Source: an endosymbiont of Acanthamoeba sp. UWC8 (lineage in GTDB: Bacteria > Pseudomonadota > Alphaproteobacteria > Rickettsiales > Midichloriaceae). Taken from it: 64,000 bases of DNA. This document shows positions 54,901 through 64,000 of this stretch, piece by piece. The position numbers and the translations under genes were made by a program. Numbering within the stretch: position 1 is the first letter of the stretch; each line of letters opens with the position of its first letter. The stretch is from contig NZ_CP004403.1 of the NCBI RefSeq assembly GCF_000730245.1, forward strand, positions 1,464,517 to 1,528,516, written 5' to 3'. Under the pieces are notes generated by a model that was given only the letters and a program-made list of their open reading frames with translations, made no database searches and was not told the DNA's origin.

Positions 54901-55884
54901 CTATTTAAGTAAGGTTCCTCTTTTATTTAATAATATAGATTTTATCTTATAAGATAATTCTTTAGATAAAATAATAGCTGATGACTCCACAAGATGATTA
55001 CCATCATATGTTTCATAATTATTAATATCAAAACATAACCAATATGCACCTGCCTTTTCAAATTCTTTTCTTATTTTACTCTCATCGTAGCGACTCATTT
55101 GGTTTTCTATATTATATACAGCTTGGCTTGTAGGAGGCCTAAATCCTATTATAATTATCCCTTGTTGCGTCCATTGTCTTATTTGCTTAGAAAGAGCTAA
55201 TATATTTTGCTCAGCTACTTGATTATTGATAAAAACTGATTGATAAGCAGGGATTGCTGCCTTATTATCTCTTTTTCTATAATCCGATCCTATCCATCCG
55301 GTTTCTATATCATAATGCTGTATATAATTTGATAATTTATGCTTGTTAGTAAATTTATTTTTTATCCGGCTAAGGTTAAGCGGACGAATATATGAATACC
55401 AAAAAGATTTATTCAATATGTTTTCTTTATCTTTATTTGAAATCATCTCATATTGCTTGATATGTTCATTCTTTTGGGCTTTAGGAGTAAGAGAATGTGG
55501 TGTAACTCCTAAAATTATAATTTTAGAGTGAGAAGAGTCTTTATTAAGCAAGAATACAAGCTTATTAAAAATGTAAGAATTAAGTCCTCCTCCTGAAAAA
55601 CCATAATTAAAAATTCTATATGATGGTAATATGGGCTGCATAATTCTAGGTGAAATACCGCGGTATATTCTTGAATCTCCCGCTATAATAATATCATACT
55701 TCTTTTTACCTTGATAAATTTTGCTTAGCCAAAACCTATCTTCTAATTCTTTATTTTGTAAATCCCCATTTAAGAAATATATATTTATTAATGCAATGTT
55801 GCTTACTACAATTACAGTAAGCAACATAGTTAAAAAAATTCTCTCTTTTATTAATACTTTAAAATTGAAAATAGATAAACTCAT
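54901..55884 (-). CDS. SGNH/AlgX-like O-acetylation accessory protein
   Basis: The 327-residue protein has one N-terminal membrane segment (about 13-35). Its extracytoplasmic domain has an SGNH-like pattern: IIIAGDSRIYRG (Ser in GDSR), FNYGFSGGG and late DGNHLVESS (Asp and His). It overlaps the upstream MBOAT gene by 26 bp. Such pairs (AlgI with AlgJ/X, PatA/B) acetylate extracellular polysaccharide, the MBOAT exporting the acyl group and the SGNH protein transferring it. Confidence 0.78.
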   Translation of the reverse strand: MSLSIFNFKVLIKERIFLTMLLTVIVVSNIALINIYFLNGDLQNKELEDRFWLSKIYQGKKKYDIIIAGDSRIYRGISPRIMQPILPSYRIFNYGFSGGGLNSYIFNKLVFLLNKDSSHSKIIILGVTPHSLTPKAQKNEHIKQYEMISNKDKENILNKSFWYSYIRPLNLSRIKNKFTNKHKLSNYIQHYDIETGWIGSDYRKRDNKAAIPAYQSVFINNQVAEQNILALSKQIRQWTQQGIIIIGFRPPTSQAVYNIENQMSRYDESKIRKEFEKAGAYWLCFDINNYETYDGNHLVESSAIILSKELSYKIKSILLNKRGTLLK

Positions 55885-57289
55885 TTCCTGCTCCTCTAAA
55901 GTAAATAATAATTGCTAATATTATACTAAGGAAGATGGGCTCGCCAATTTTTTTAAGTATCGGTTGGTTAAATAATTTGCTATCCCACTTTAAAATAATA
56001 TATGCCTCCATGAAGCAAAAAATAACTATATAAAACAACCCACTTTTATATGAGCTAATAACTTTATTATAGTTTAAAGTAAAAAGACAAGAAGTTATAT
56101 GAAGTGCTTCTCCGATAGTCTGAGCTCTAAAGAAAACCCATCCGATAAGAATTTGAGAAAATGTTATTATTCTAAGTATAAGGTTAGGCCATGGTAAAAA
56201 AATGTGTACCTTATTTGGTATATTGAATACACGTTCTAATGAGAGAAAAAAGGCATGTAGCATACCCCAAGCTATAAAATTCCAGGAAGCTCCATGCCAC
56301 ATACCAGATAAAATCATAGTAAGAAATATATTTCTATAAATTATTGATTCTTTAACTTTTGACCCTCCTAAAGGAATATATACGTAATCCTGGAACCATG
56401 TAGAAAGCGAAATATGCCAACGTTTCCAAAAATCCCTTAAACTAGTAGCTAAATAAGGATGGTTAAAGTTTGCTTTAAATCTATATCCTATCAATTTAAT
56501 TAACCCAGATGCAATATCGCTGTATCCACTGAAATCGCAATATATTTGTATAGCAAATAAAATAATTATTACCCACCAGTATATAAAAGATGTTTCCAAG
56601 TAAGGATTGGAAAAACCTTGATTAACAATAGGAGCAATATTATCAGCTATAAAAACCTTTTTAAAATAACCTAATATAACCAATTTTAAAGCGGTATAGC
56701 GTATGAATTCAGAGGTTTTAGGTGGAGCAAGTAGAGCAGGCAAGAGGTCAGTAGCTCGCACAATTGGACCAGCAACTAATTGCGGAAAGAGAGAAAGATA
56801 GGTAAAAAAATGTATTATATTTTTTGTAGGAAGCAACTTTCTTTTATAAATATCAATCGAGTAACTTATTGATTGAAATGTGTAAAAGCTGATACCTACT
56901 GGAAGTATTAGCATAAATGGGGGAATATTGCTTTTTAATTGTAAGTTTATACCTATGAGATGTGCTAAATATTCTATATTTTCTGCAATAAAAACAGAAT
57001 ATTTAAAAATACTTAAGGAAATTAAATTACCAGCTAGAGAAAGATACAGATAAAATTTTTTCCTTTTAAGTGTCGAGCTATTATATATCATTAATCCAGC
57101 AATATAATCAATAAGCCCACTGGTTATTATTAAAAATAAAAATCTCCAATCCCACCAACCATAAAATACAAATGAGTTAATACATATATATAGTAATCGT
57201 AGTCTTTTATATTTTTTTATAAAAGACCATCCTAAAAAGAATAAGGTAATAAAAATAAGAAAAATATACGAGTTAAAAAGCATAAACAA
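55859..57289 (-). CDS. MBOAT-family O-acyltransferase (AlgI-like)
   Basis: The 476-residue polytopic protein has the AlgI/DltB signatures PVGISFYTFQSISYSIDIYK, FPQLVAGPIVRATDLLP, RDFWKRWHISLSTW and the catalytic-His region SGMWHGASWNFIAWG. It moves acyl, usually acetyl, groups across the inner membrane for polysaccharide or lipid modification. It is coupled by overlap to the SGNH-like gene downstream and lies 11 bp after the WbpA-like gene on the same strand. Confidence 0.93.
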   Translation of the reverse strand: MFMLFNSYIFLIFITLFFLGWSFIKKYKRLRLLYICINSFVFYGWWDWRFLFLIITSGLIDYIAGLMIYNSSTLKRKKFYLYLSLAGNLISLSIFKYSVFIAENIEYLAHLIGINLQLKSNIPPFMLILPVGISFYTFQSISYSIDIYKRKLLPTKNIIHFFTYLSLFPQLVAGPIVRATDLLPALLAPPKTSEFIRYTALKLVILGYFKKVFIADNIAPIVNQGFSNPYLETSFIYWWVIIILFAIQIYCDFSGYSDIASGLIKLIGYRFKANFNHPYLATSLRDFWKRWHISLSTWFQDYVYIPLGGSKVKESIIYRNIFLTMILSGMWHGASWNFIAWGMLHAFFLSLERVFNIPNKVHIFLPWPNLILRIITFSQILIGWVFFRAQTIGEALHITSCLFTLNYNKVISSYKSGLFYIVIFCFMEAYIILKWDSKLFNQPILKKIGEPIFLSIILAIIIYFRGAGNEFIYFQF

Positions 57290-57300
57290 TCATGTATAAC

Positions 57301-58629
57301 TTAAGCATAAGTTAACTTTTCTTTATACATAACAGGAACATCACGATATTTTCCTCTGGTATCAACAAGTAATTGAGAGTTTTCTAATATGTAATTGTAA
57401 TCAATACCATCATGGTCGGTATGTAAAATTACAATATCATAATCCTTAATATTTTCTAAAGATTTTATACTTGCTTTATGATCAATATTAAACATAGCTT
57501 TAGACCAATAAGGCTTTAGTTCAAGTATAAGTGGATCATAGTAATCAACTATTGCTCCTCTTTCTGCTAGCATTTGAGCAATGTGTATACTTGGAGATTC
57601 GCGCATATCTTCGACATTTTTCTTGTATGCTATACCTACTATTAACACTTTACTTCTATTAAGAGATTTGGTTACGTTATTCAGTGCTGAAATTGTTTTA
57701 TTCACTACAAATCTCTGGACTTTGTAGTTTATTTCTCCGGCTAATTCAATAAAGCGGGTATGGATTCCAAACTCTTTTGCTTTATATGTTAAATAAAATG
57801 GGTCTACAGGTATACAATGCCCCCCTATTCCTGGCGAAGGATAAAAAGGAGTGAACCCAAATGGTTTTGTAGATGCTGCATCTATGACTTCGTGTATATC
57901 TATACCCATTTGGTCAGCAATCATCTTCATCTCATTCACCATACTGATATTTACAGCACGATAAATATTCTCAAGAAGTTTCACCATTTCAGCTACTTTT
58001 GTAGAAGAAGCCGTAACAACTTTCTCCACAATCAATTTATATAATTGAATGCCGGCTTTTAAACAATGCTCCGTATATCCACTTACAACTTTTGGGATCG
58101 TCTCTACGCTATGGCCGCCTTCTCCCGGGTTCTCTCTTTCAGGGGAGTATACAAGAAAATAATCTTTTCCTGCACTTAAACCAGTCGCCTCAAGAATAGG
58201 TAAAACTATCTCCTCAGTAGTGCCGGGATAAGTTGTGCTTTCCAAAGAGATAATCTGTCCTTTTTTAATAAATTTAGCAATAGTTTTAGTACTGTTCTCA
58301 ACATAGCTCAAATCTGGCTGTGAATATTTATCAAGCGGTGTCGGTACGCATATTATCAATGCAGTACACTCTGCAATATTGGAAAAGTCTTGTGTAGGTA
58401 AAAATAACTTATTTGTTATAATTTCTTCTAAAGTTTCATTGCTAACAGCCCTAATAGGACTCTTTCCTAGCTTTAATTCTTCTATCCTGTTTTGGCTAAC
58501 ATCGAATCCTATAACTTTCATACCAAGCTTTGTATATGCTTTAACTATAGGAAGTCCAACATATCCTAAGCCGATTACTCCAATAGTTGCTGTTTTATTT
58601 TCTAATTTTTCAAGAGTAGACAATGTCAT
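57301..58629 (-). CDS. wbpA: UDP-N-acetylglucosamine 6-dehydrogenase (WbpA-type)
   Basis: The 442-residue nucleotide-sugar dehydrogenase has NAD-binding VIGLGYVGLPIVKAY, STTYPGTTEE, and the active-site GGHCIPVDPFYL with its catalytic cysteine. Because WbpB-, WbpD- and WbpE-like genes lie divergently next to it, UDP-GlcNAc to UDP-GlcNAc uronic acid is the most likely reaction. UDP-ManNAc dehydrogenase (WecC) is an alternative. Confidence 0.88.
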   Translation of the reverse strand: MTLSTLEKLENKTATIGVIGLGYVGLPIVKAYTKLGMKVIGFDVSQNRIEELKLGKSPIRAVSNETLEEIITNKLFLPTQDFSNIAECTALIICVPTPLDKYSQPDLSYVENSTKTIAKFIKKGQIISLESTTYPGTTEEIVLPILEATGLSAGKDYFLVYSPERENPGEGGHSVETIPKVVSGYTEHCLKAGIQLYKLIVEKVVTASSTKVAEMVKLLENIYRAVNISMVNEMKMIADQMGIDIHEVIDAASTKPFGFTPFYPSPGIGGHCIPVDPFYLTYKAKEFGIHTRFIELAGEINYKVQRFVVNKTISALNNVTKSLNRSKVLIVGIAYKKNVEDMRESPSIHIAQMLAERGAIVDYYDPLILELKPYWSKAMFNIDHKASIKSLENIKDYDIVILHTDHDGIDYNYILENSQLLVDTRGKYRDVPVMYKEKLTYA

Positions 58630-58844
58630 ATTGTATTATTTAAATTTGATTAGGTTCCTACTTCTACCTAAAATTTAAAATTTTCTCAATTTAAAATTTT
58701 ATAACTTATCAAAATTAAACCTAAATATATTCTCAAAGGGAAACACCATACTATAATATTGACATTCTCTAAATTTATAATTAATCTTGCCGATAAATTT
58801 ACTTTTCATAAAAAGTAAAGCATTATAAATCTTATGTTTATTTT

Positions 58845-60407
58845 ATGTCTCAAAATATAAATCTTTGTAAAGTTGTAGTTATCGGATGTGGGTACTGGGG
58901 AAAAAATTTAATTAGAAATTTTTATGAATTAAATGCTTTATACGGTGTAAGTGATAGTGATATGAATATTGCTAACTCTTTTGCAAAAGAATACCAAGTA
59001 AAGGCTCTTGCATTAGATGAGGCATTACAAAATTCAGAGATAAAAGGGGTAGTAATAGCCGCTCCTGCAATACTACATGCAAAATTAGCGGAGCAAGCAC
59101 TAAATGCTGGTAAGCATGTTTTTATAGAAAAACCATTGGCTCTTAACTTAGATGAAGCAAATATGCTTTGTAATATTGCAAAGCATAAAAATTTAGTAAT
59201 AATGGTCGGCCATTTATTACAATATCATAATGCTTTTATAGCGTTAACCAAACTAGTGCAAAATGGAGTGCTTGGAAAGTTACAGCACATTTATTCCAAC
59301 CGACTTAGCTTTGGAAAAATTAGACATGAAGAAAATGTAGTATTAAGCTTTGCACCCCATGATATTTCTATGGTTTTAAAACTAGTTGGAGAGTTACCAG
59401 AAAGTATATATGCCAATGGTGCGGGGTATATCAATTCTGATATCGAAGATACCGCTACCATCTGCTTAACTTTCAAAAATCAAGTAAACGCCAAAATATC
59501 TGTTTCATGGCTTAACCCTACTAAAGAGCATAAGCTGGTAGTTATAGGGGATAAAGGGATGGCAGTTTTTGATGATACACTGTCATGGGAAAAAAAATTA
59601 CAACTTTATCCTCACCGGATAAAAAGAGAGAACCAAATTACAGTTACTGAAAGGGCAGAACCCCTGTACATAAAAGTAGAAGAAAAACAACCTCTTAAAA
59701 CGGAATGTGCGCACTTCTTAGAATGTATTAATGATAATAAAAGACCTATAACCGATGGTGAAGAAGGTCTTAGGGTTCTAGAAGTATTACAAGCTGCTCA
59801 ACAGTCGCTTAAAGGTAATAAAATTATAAAGATAGAAAAGGATATAGCTGGCTACTATAAACACGAATCTGCAATTGTGGATGATGGATGCTTTATTGAA
59901 GAAGGAACAAAAATTTGGCATTTTAGCCATATTATTAAAGGATCAAAAATTGGTAAAAATTGTGTAATCGGCCAAAATGTAATGGTTGGGCCTGATGTTA
60001 TTATTGGTAATAATTGTAAAATTCAAAATAATGTTAGTGTATATAAAGGTGTATATTTAGAAGATGGAGTGTTTTGTGGCCCTTCTTGCGTTTTTACTAA
60101 CGTTTATAATCCACGGTCTGAGATTGAAAGAAAAGATGAATATAGGCCTACCTATGTTGAAAAAGGGGTAACCATTGGGGCTAATGCGACTATCATTTGC
60201 GGTACACGCCTGGGTGCTTATAGCTTTATTGGCGCAGGAGCAGTAATTATAAAGGATGTTAAACCTCATGCTTTAATGGTAGGTAACCCGGCGCGTCAAA
60301 TAGGATGGATGAGTCATGCAGGAGAGAAGCTGGGAGATGACCTTATATGCCCCAGAACAGGAGACAAGTATAGACTAAATGACCGGAATACCCTACAAAA
60401 GATATAA
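58845..60407 (+). CDS. Fused WbpB-type sugar dehydrogenase and WbpD-type N-acetyltransferase
   Basis: The 520-residue protein has two enzymes in one chain. Residues 1-335 form a Gfo/Idh/MocA oxidoreductase ([35 protein letters not shown]). Residues 342-520 form a left-handed beta-helix acetyltransferase with hexapeptide repeats ([44 protein letters not shown]). In P. aeruginosa these are separate proteins, WbpB and WbpD. WbpB oxidises C3 of UDP-GlcNAcA and WbpD acetylates the later 3-amino group. The fusion brackets the aminotransferase step, encoded next. Confidence 0.9.
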   Translation: MSQNINLCKVVVIGCGYWGKNLIRNFYELNALYGVSDSDMNIANSFAKEYQVKALALDEALQNSEIKGVVIAAPAILHAKLAEQALNAGKHVFIEKPLALNLDEANMLCNIAKHKNLVIMVGHLLQYHNAFIALTKLVQNGVLGKLQHIYSNRLSFGKIRHEENVVLSFAPHDISMVLKLVGELPESIYANGAGYINSDIEDTATICLTFKNQVNAKISVSWLNPTKEHKLVVIGDKGMAVFDDTLSWEKKLQLYPHRIKRENQITVTERAEPLYIKVEEKQPLKTECAHFLECINDNKRPITDGEEGLRVLEVLQAAQQSLKGNKIIKIEKDIAGYYKHESAIVDDGCFIEEGTKIWHFSHIIKGSKIGKNCVIGQNVMVGPDVIIGNNCKIQNNVSVYKGVYLEDGVFCGPSCVFTNVYNPRSEIERKDEYRPTYVEKGVTIGANATIICGTRLGAYSFIGAGAVIIKDVKPHALMVGNPARQIGWMSHAGEKLGDDLICPRTGDKYRLNDRNTLQKI

Positions 60408-60429
60408 TGTTAATAATTATAGATAAAAG

Positions 60430-61572
60430 ATGATAAATAACACTAAAAATATAGAATTTATTGACCTCAGAGCTCAACAAGAAATTATCCGTCACGATAT
60501 TGAAGCTTCTATTTTAAAGGTCTTAGATCATGGTCATTATATTATGGGGCCGGAAGTTAGTGAGCTTGAGGATGAGCTTTCTAAGTTTTGTGGTGTTAAA
60601 TATGCTATTTCTTGCTCAAATGGTACTGACGCAATAGTATTAGCATTAATGGCAAAAAGAGTAGGCTCCGGGGATGCGGTAATTGTGCCTTCTTTTACAT
60701 ATGTTGCAACAGCGGAAGCAGTTGTCAAAGTAGGTGCTATACCTATTTTTGTGGATGTTCTACCTGATACTTTTAATATGTCTTCTGAAAGCTTACAAGA
60801 AGGCATAGACCTTGCAAAACAATTAGGATTGAATCTAAAAGGAATAATCACAGTAGATCTTTTTGGACAACCAGCTGATTATAATACATTGCAGCAAATT
60901 GCTGATCATTATAAGTTGTGGATTATTGCTGATGCGGCACAAGGATTTGGTGCTTCATATAATGGGAAAATGGTGGGTAATATTACTGACATCACTACTA
61001 CTAGTTTTTTTCCTGCTAAACCATTAGGTTGCTATGGAGATGGAGGAGCAGTCTTTACTAACTGTGACCAAACTGCTGCTCTTATTAAAAGTTTTAGAAT
61101 CCATGGCAAAGGCAAAGATAAATATGATAATGTTGAGATTGGTATGAATGGAAGGCTTGATACTATACAAGCTGCTATTCTACTTGAAAAACTCAAAATA
61201 TTTAATTCCGAGTTAAAAAAGCGACAACAGGTTGCTGATATTTATACCCAAGGACTGAAGCAGGTTTTAACAGTTCCTAAGTTGTTAGCCAATACTACTT
61301 CTGCATGGGCTCAATATACCTTGCAAATTGAGCCCAGTAAACGTGATTCTATAGTTCAGTATATGCAAAATAAACAGGTGCCAATTCAGGTATACTATGT
61401 AAAACCAATACATCAGCAACTTGCATATCTTAATTTTCCAAAAGTAAAAAACTTAAGTATATCTGAGCATTTATCACAATCTGTATTTAGCCTTCCTATG
61501 CATCCTTATCTAAGAGAGGAGCAGCAACAGTACATTATTGAGAATTTGAAGGAAACATTATTTATAATATGA
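60430..61572 (+). CDS. wbpE: Sugar-nucleotide aminotransferase, DegT/DnrJ/EryC1 family (WbpE-like)
   Basis: The 380-residue PLP enzyme shows SNGTDAIVLAL, VPSFTYVATAEAV, IADAAQGFGASYNG and the PLP-lysine stretch TTSFFPAKPLGCYGDGG (Lys197). WbpE aminates UDP-3-keto-GlcNAcA, the step between the two domains of the preceding fusion protein. It overlaps the exporter permease gene by 4 bp (ATGA). Confidence 0.9.
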   Translation: MINNTKNIEFIDLRAQQEIIRHDIEASILKVLDHGHYIMGPEVSELEDELSKFCGVKYAISCSNGTDAIVLALMAKRVGSGDAVIVPSFTYVATAEAVVKVGAIPIFVDVLPDTFNMSSESLQEGIDLAKQLGLNLKGIITVDLFGQPADYNTLQQIADHYKLWIIADAAQGFGASYNGKMVGNITDITTTSFFPAKPLGCYGDGGAVFTNCDQTAALIKSFRIHGKGKDKYDNVEIGMNGRLDTIQAAILLEKLKIFNSELKKRQQVADIYTQGLKQVLTVPKLLANTTSAWAQYTLQIEPSKRDSIVQYMQNKQVPIQVYYVKPIHQQLAYLNFPKVKNLSISEHLSQSVFSLPMHPYLREEQQQYIIENLKETLFII

Positions 61573-62369
61573 GCGCTGGTAAATTAAATTTAAAGCAATT
61601 AATGCATAGCTGGCTTTTAATACGAGAGCTAGCCAGAGCGGAGAATCTATCACAAAAAAGAAGTATATTTTCTAAGTTAGGATGGTCTTTTATTGAGCCT
61701 ATTATGACTCTAGTTATTTATTTTTTTTTCATAGCTATGATTCGTAATCAGGTGATCAATAATCCGATTCATACTATAATAGTATTGTTTTGCGGTCTTA
61801 CAATCTATTCTTGGACTAATAGGTTGATAATTAGTTCTTGTTCATCAATTATAAATTACGATAATATATTACTTACTATTCCTGTTCATCCATTGAATTT
61901 TATTCTTGTGGATCTTTATAAAACTTTTATATACAATTTTATTCCTTGTTTTCTTACTTTATCAATTTTTGTGATAGCTATAGGAGAGGGTATTAGTTAT
62001 AAATGGATTGCAATCATTCCACTAATTATTTGCATGTTAATCTTACAGTTAGCTGTTGCTATTTTTTGCTCGGTTATAGGTATTTATTTAAAAGATCTTA
62101 GTAATTTTTTAAGCCAAATACTTAGGCTTTTATTATTTGTTTCACCTATATTCTTTGAACTTTCCAATGTTTCAAATCCAACTATTAAACTTTTTTTATT
62201 TATTAATCCGTTAGCTATTTATATCGAATACTTTCGCAATATTATAGCTTATAACGATATAAAGTATGGTACTGAATTATTTATAGTATTTATTTTATCT
62301 TCAATATTACTTTTTATAGCAATAACTTTTTTAAATAAAGTACGCTATAAAATTATTAAACAATTTTAA
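61569..62369 (+). CDS. wzm: Polysaccharide ABC exporter permease (Wzm/KpsM type)
   Basis: The 266-residue ABC-2 type permease has about six membrane segments and ends in a short basic tail. It follows wbpE with an ATGA overlap and precedes the ATPase by 14 bp. The pair would export lipid-linked O-antigen or capsule across the inner membrane. Confidence 0.9.
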   Translation: MSAGKLNLKQLMHSWLLIRELARAENLSQKRSIFSKLGWSFIEPIMTLVIYFFFIAMIRNQVINNPIHTIIVLFCGLTIYSWTNRLIISSCSSIINYDNILLTIPVHPLNFILVDLYKTFIYNFIPCFLTLSIFVIAIGEGISYKWIAIIPLIICMLILQLAVAIFCSVIGIYLKDLSNFLSQILRLLLFVSPIFFELSNVSNPTIKLFLFINPLAIYIEYFRNIIAYNDIKYGTELFIVFILSSILLFIAITFLNKVRYKIIKQF

Positions 62370-62383
62370 TAAAGAACGGTTAT

Positions 62384-63097
62384 ATGGAATGTTTAACGCT
62401 GAAAAATGTATCTTTTAGTTATCCTAAAAAGGATTCTATTTCAGCTTTATTTAAAGTGCGTAATCCTACTTCCGAAAAGCTGATACTAAATAATATATCA
62501 CTTAGCTTAAAAGAAGGGGAGATACTTGGTATTGTTGGCAATAACGGTATGGGTAAATCAACTTTGCTGCGTCTCATATCAGGGGTATATAAACCTGATT
62601 CTGGAGAAATTAAAGCAAATTATACTATTAGTAGTATTCTTGCTTTAGGTACCGGATTTAATTTAGACCTAACAGCTGAGCATAATATCAGAATTAATTC
62701 ATTGCTAACAAACATCCCTTATGAAATGATACATGAAATTGTAGAAAAAGTTATTGAGTTTGCTGAACTTCAAGATTATAGAGAGATGCCAATGAGGCAT
62801 TACTCTAGTGGAATGCAATCTAGGCTATCTTTTTCTTTAGTCATTTTAACAAACCCTCAAATATTAATAATTGATGAAATATTAAGCGTAGGAGATTTGA
62901 AATTCGCAAAAAAAGCAACTGCTGCTATGATGGAATTACGTAAAAAAGCTAAATGCCAGCTTATAGTTTCACATGATTTAGAATTCTTAGCACAAAACTG
63001 TACAGTTTGTGCTTGGCTTAATAAAGGACAGATAGAAATGGTTGGAAGCACAAAAGAAGTAATTTTAGAGTATAAAAAAACAATATTGAGTAATTAA
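62384..63097 (+). CDS. wzt: Polysaccharide ABC exporter ATPase (Wzt/KpsT type)
   Basis: The 237-residue ATPase has Walker A GNNGMGKST, the degenerate family signature YSSGMQSRLSFS, Walker B ILIIDEILSVGD and H-loop VSHDLEF. It lacks the C-terminal carbohydrate-binding domain of O9a-type Wzt, so export is more likely of the KpsT/O-antigen type without chain-end recognition. Confidence 0.92.
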   Translation: MECLTLKNVSFSYPKKDSISALFKVRNPTSEKLILNNISLSLKEGEILGIVGNNGMGKSTLLRLISGVYKPDSGEIKANYTISSILALGTGFNLDLTAEHNIRINSLLTNIPYEMIHEIVEKVIEFAELQDYREMPMRHYSSGMQSRLSFSLVILTNPQILIIDEILSVGDLKFAKKATAAMMELRKKAKCQLIVSHDLEFLAQNCTVCAWLNKGQIEMVGSTKEVILEYKKTILSN

Positions 63098-63110
63098 GGG
63101 TATCAAAAGC

Positions 63111-63773
63111 ATGAAAACCATTTTAAATAATTTAAACTTTTTTCAAAAGAGAAAAAGAAATATTATATTATCACCTCTCAAAAAAACAAATTTTGAAAAT
63201 CTAATTGAATATTTGGATACTAGCTTAATACGAAATATATTGGATATAGGTGCAGGAGGTTTTGTAGGGGAAACAACCACTAAGCATTTAACAAATTATT
63301 TTAAACAATCAAAAATTATTGCACTCGAAAAAAGAATAGAGGCGTGTGAACAATTGGAAAAGAAATTTGCTGGAAAAATTGAGGTTATCTGTGGAGATAT
63401 AGCAAATTTTAATAAAGGCGCTCCTTATGATTTAATAGTAATTGACTTAGATGCTTCATTAATTACTTGGATTTATGAAGAACTTCTTGAAAACCAGCTT
63501 TATAAATTACTGAAGCCAAATGGTTATATTATCGCAATTGGCATAGCTAATATTAAAAATGCTAAAAAATTTTTTTCAGAAGAGGCCGCCCGAACATTAC
63601 AGGAACAATGGTGCCCTTTTATGAAAAAATACATTAAAGCTAGTGGTATGACACTAGAAAACATGAAAATAAAATTTCATGAGTCAGATAAATATTATGT
63701 TTTAAATGTTCTAGATAAATGGGATAAAAAAGAGAATGTTGTAAATTGGGTGTTTTTTCAAAAGAAAGGATAA
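63111..63773 (+). CDS. SAM-dependent methyltransferase, probably polysaccharide-modifying
   Basis: The 220-residue protein has a class I methyltransferase fold: SAM motif ILDIGAGGFVG (about residues 41-51), acidic ALEKRIE after the second strand, and ICGDIANF and YDLIVIDLD further on. Being directly after wzm-wzt suggests methylation of a glycan or sugar intermediate, perhaps chain termination. The substrate cannot be told. Confidence 0.75.
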   Translation: MKTILNNLNFFQKRKRNIILSPLKKTNFENLIEYLDTSLIRNILDIGAGGFVGETTTKHLTNYFKQSKIIALEKRIEACEQLEKKFAGKIEVICGDIANFNKGAPYDLIVIDLDASLITWIYEELLENQLYKLLKPNGYIIAIGIANIKNAKKFFSEEAARTLQEQWCPFMKKYIKASGMTLENMKIKFHESDKYYVLNVLDKWDKKENVVNWVFFQKKG

Positions 63774-63774
63774 T

Positions 63775-64000
63775 ATGACACACATAAAAGATGAGATAAA
63801 AATTTTATCAGTTGATTTAGACGGAGATATTGCATATTGCAAAAAAAATTGTTCAGGGTTGATAAAAAAGTGGGAAAATTGGGGACGTACTAAGTTTAAA
63901 GGGGTGCTTTCGAATAAGGAATTACAAACGCTGCTCAAGCACTATAATTTGCAAACACCTCAATTTTTAGCTTTTTCTCCTAAGCTTCTTTTAGCCATGA
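63775..64000 (+). CDS. Hypothetical protein, 5' part only
   Basis: An ATG at 63775 opens a frame that stays open for 75 codons to the window edge (N terminus MTHIKDEIKILSVDLDGD). It follows the methyltransferase by one base, so it belongs to the polysaccharide operon. A glycosyltransferase is plausible from context, but the visible part has no motif that decides it. Confidence 0.6.
   Translation, partial: MTHIKDEIKILSVDLDGDIAYCKKNCSGLIKKWENWGRTKFKGVLSNKELQTLLKHYNLQTPQFLAFSPKLLLAM

Overview
The window comes from a low-GC, host-associated alphaproteobacterium. Several things point to Rickettsiales, most plausibly a flagellated Midichloriaceae-type lineage related to Jidaibacter or Midichloria: the AT-rich sequence, the hemY/mitofilin-like pair, a PleC/DivJ-type histidine kinase, orphan fixH, ccmF, the lptD-surA neighbourhood, thrS-infC, and flagellar genes (flhA, flagellin, fliD, a fliS-like gene) scattered among housekeeping genes. 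The lineage is inferred from gene content and was not checked by a search.

Layout. 1-1908 (minus) is the start of a large protein, cut by the window edge, with a C-x5-R phosphatase loop (CASGKDRTG) like SopB/IpgD/SidF phosphoinositide phosphatase effectors. 1997-7709 holds envelope and housekeeping genes (DUF3576 lipoprotein, tpiA, hemY-like, mitofilin-like, DsbA-like, M48 protease). 7837-11929 is flhA-priA. 11939-17495 (minus) is ilvE, lptD, a frameshifted surA-like gene, and cysS. 17559-21010 is rsmA, then argR divergent from a polar amino-acid ABC transporter, with ARG-box-like operators between them. 21130-27880 is the flagellar filament region: a scrambled second flagellin, fixH, an 804-residue flagellin, fliD and a fliS-like gene. 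28008-30887 is folK, folP and a broken, shortened glyS. 31001-37625 holds two lipoproteins, murD-mraY, an esterase, ftsW and a TonB-like protein. 38330-40865 is a two-gene accessory unit. Its second protein has a His...Cys arrangement like permuted NlpC/P60 enzymes. 40929-52595 is thrS (frameshifted), infC (ATT start), a histidine kinase, a flippase-like protein, ccmF, nhaA, lolC/E, tyrS and tRNA-Ser(GCT). After an 853-bp gene-free stretch, 53449-64000 is a surface-polysaccharide locus: ManC, an MBOAT/SGNH acylation pair, the WbpA, WbpB-WbpD fusion and WbpE set for a diacetamido uronic acid sugar nucleotide, a Wzm/Wzt-type exporter and a methyltransferase.

Four points stand out. (1) The two putative effector units share an 18/19-identical upstream element at almost the same distance (36 and 35 nt) from their start codons, which suggests a common effector regulon. 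(2) Four genes (surA, flagellin copy, glyS, thrS) are out of frame by one base at homopolymer runs, two of them encoding aminoacyl-tRNA synthetases. (3) Two genes (mitofilin-like, histidine kinase) have their GGAG ribosome binding site inside the 3' arm of a terminator-like hairpin just before the start codon. (4) The degenerate flagellin has its modules in a changed order but keeps a central block nearly identical to the intact gene.
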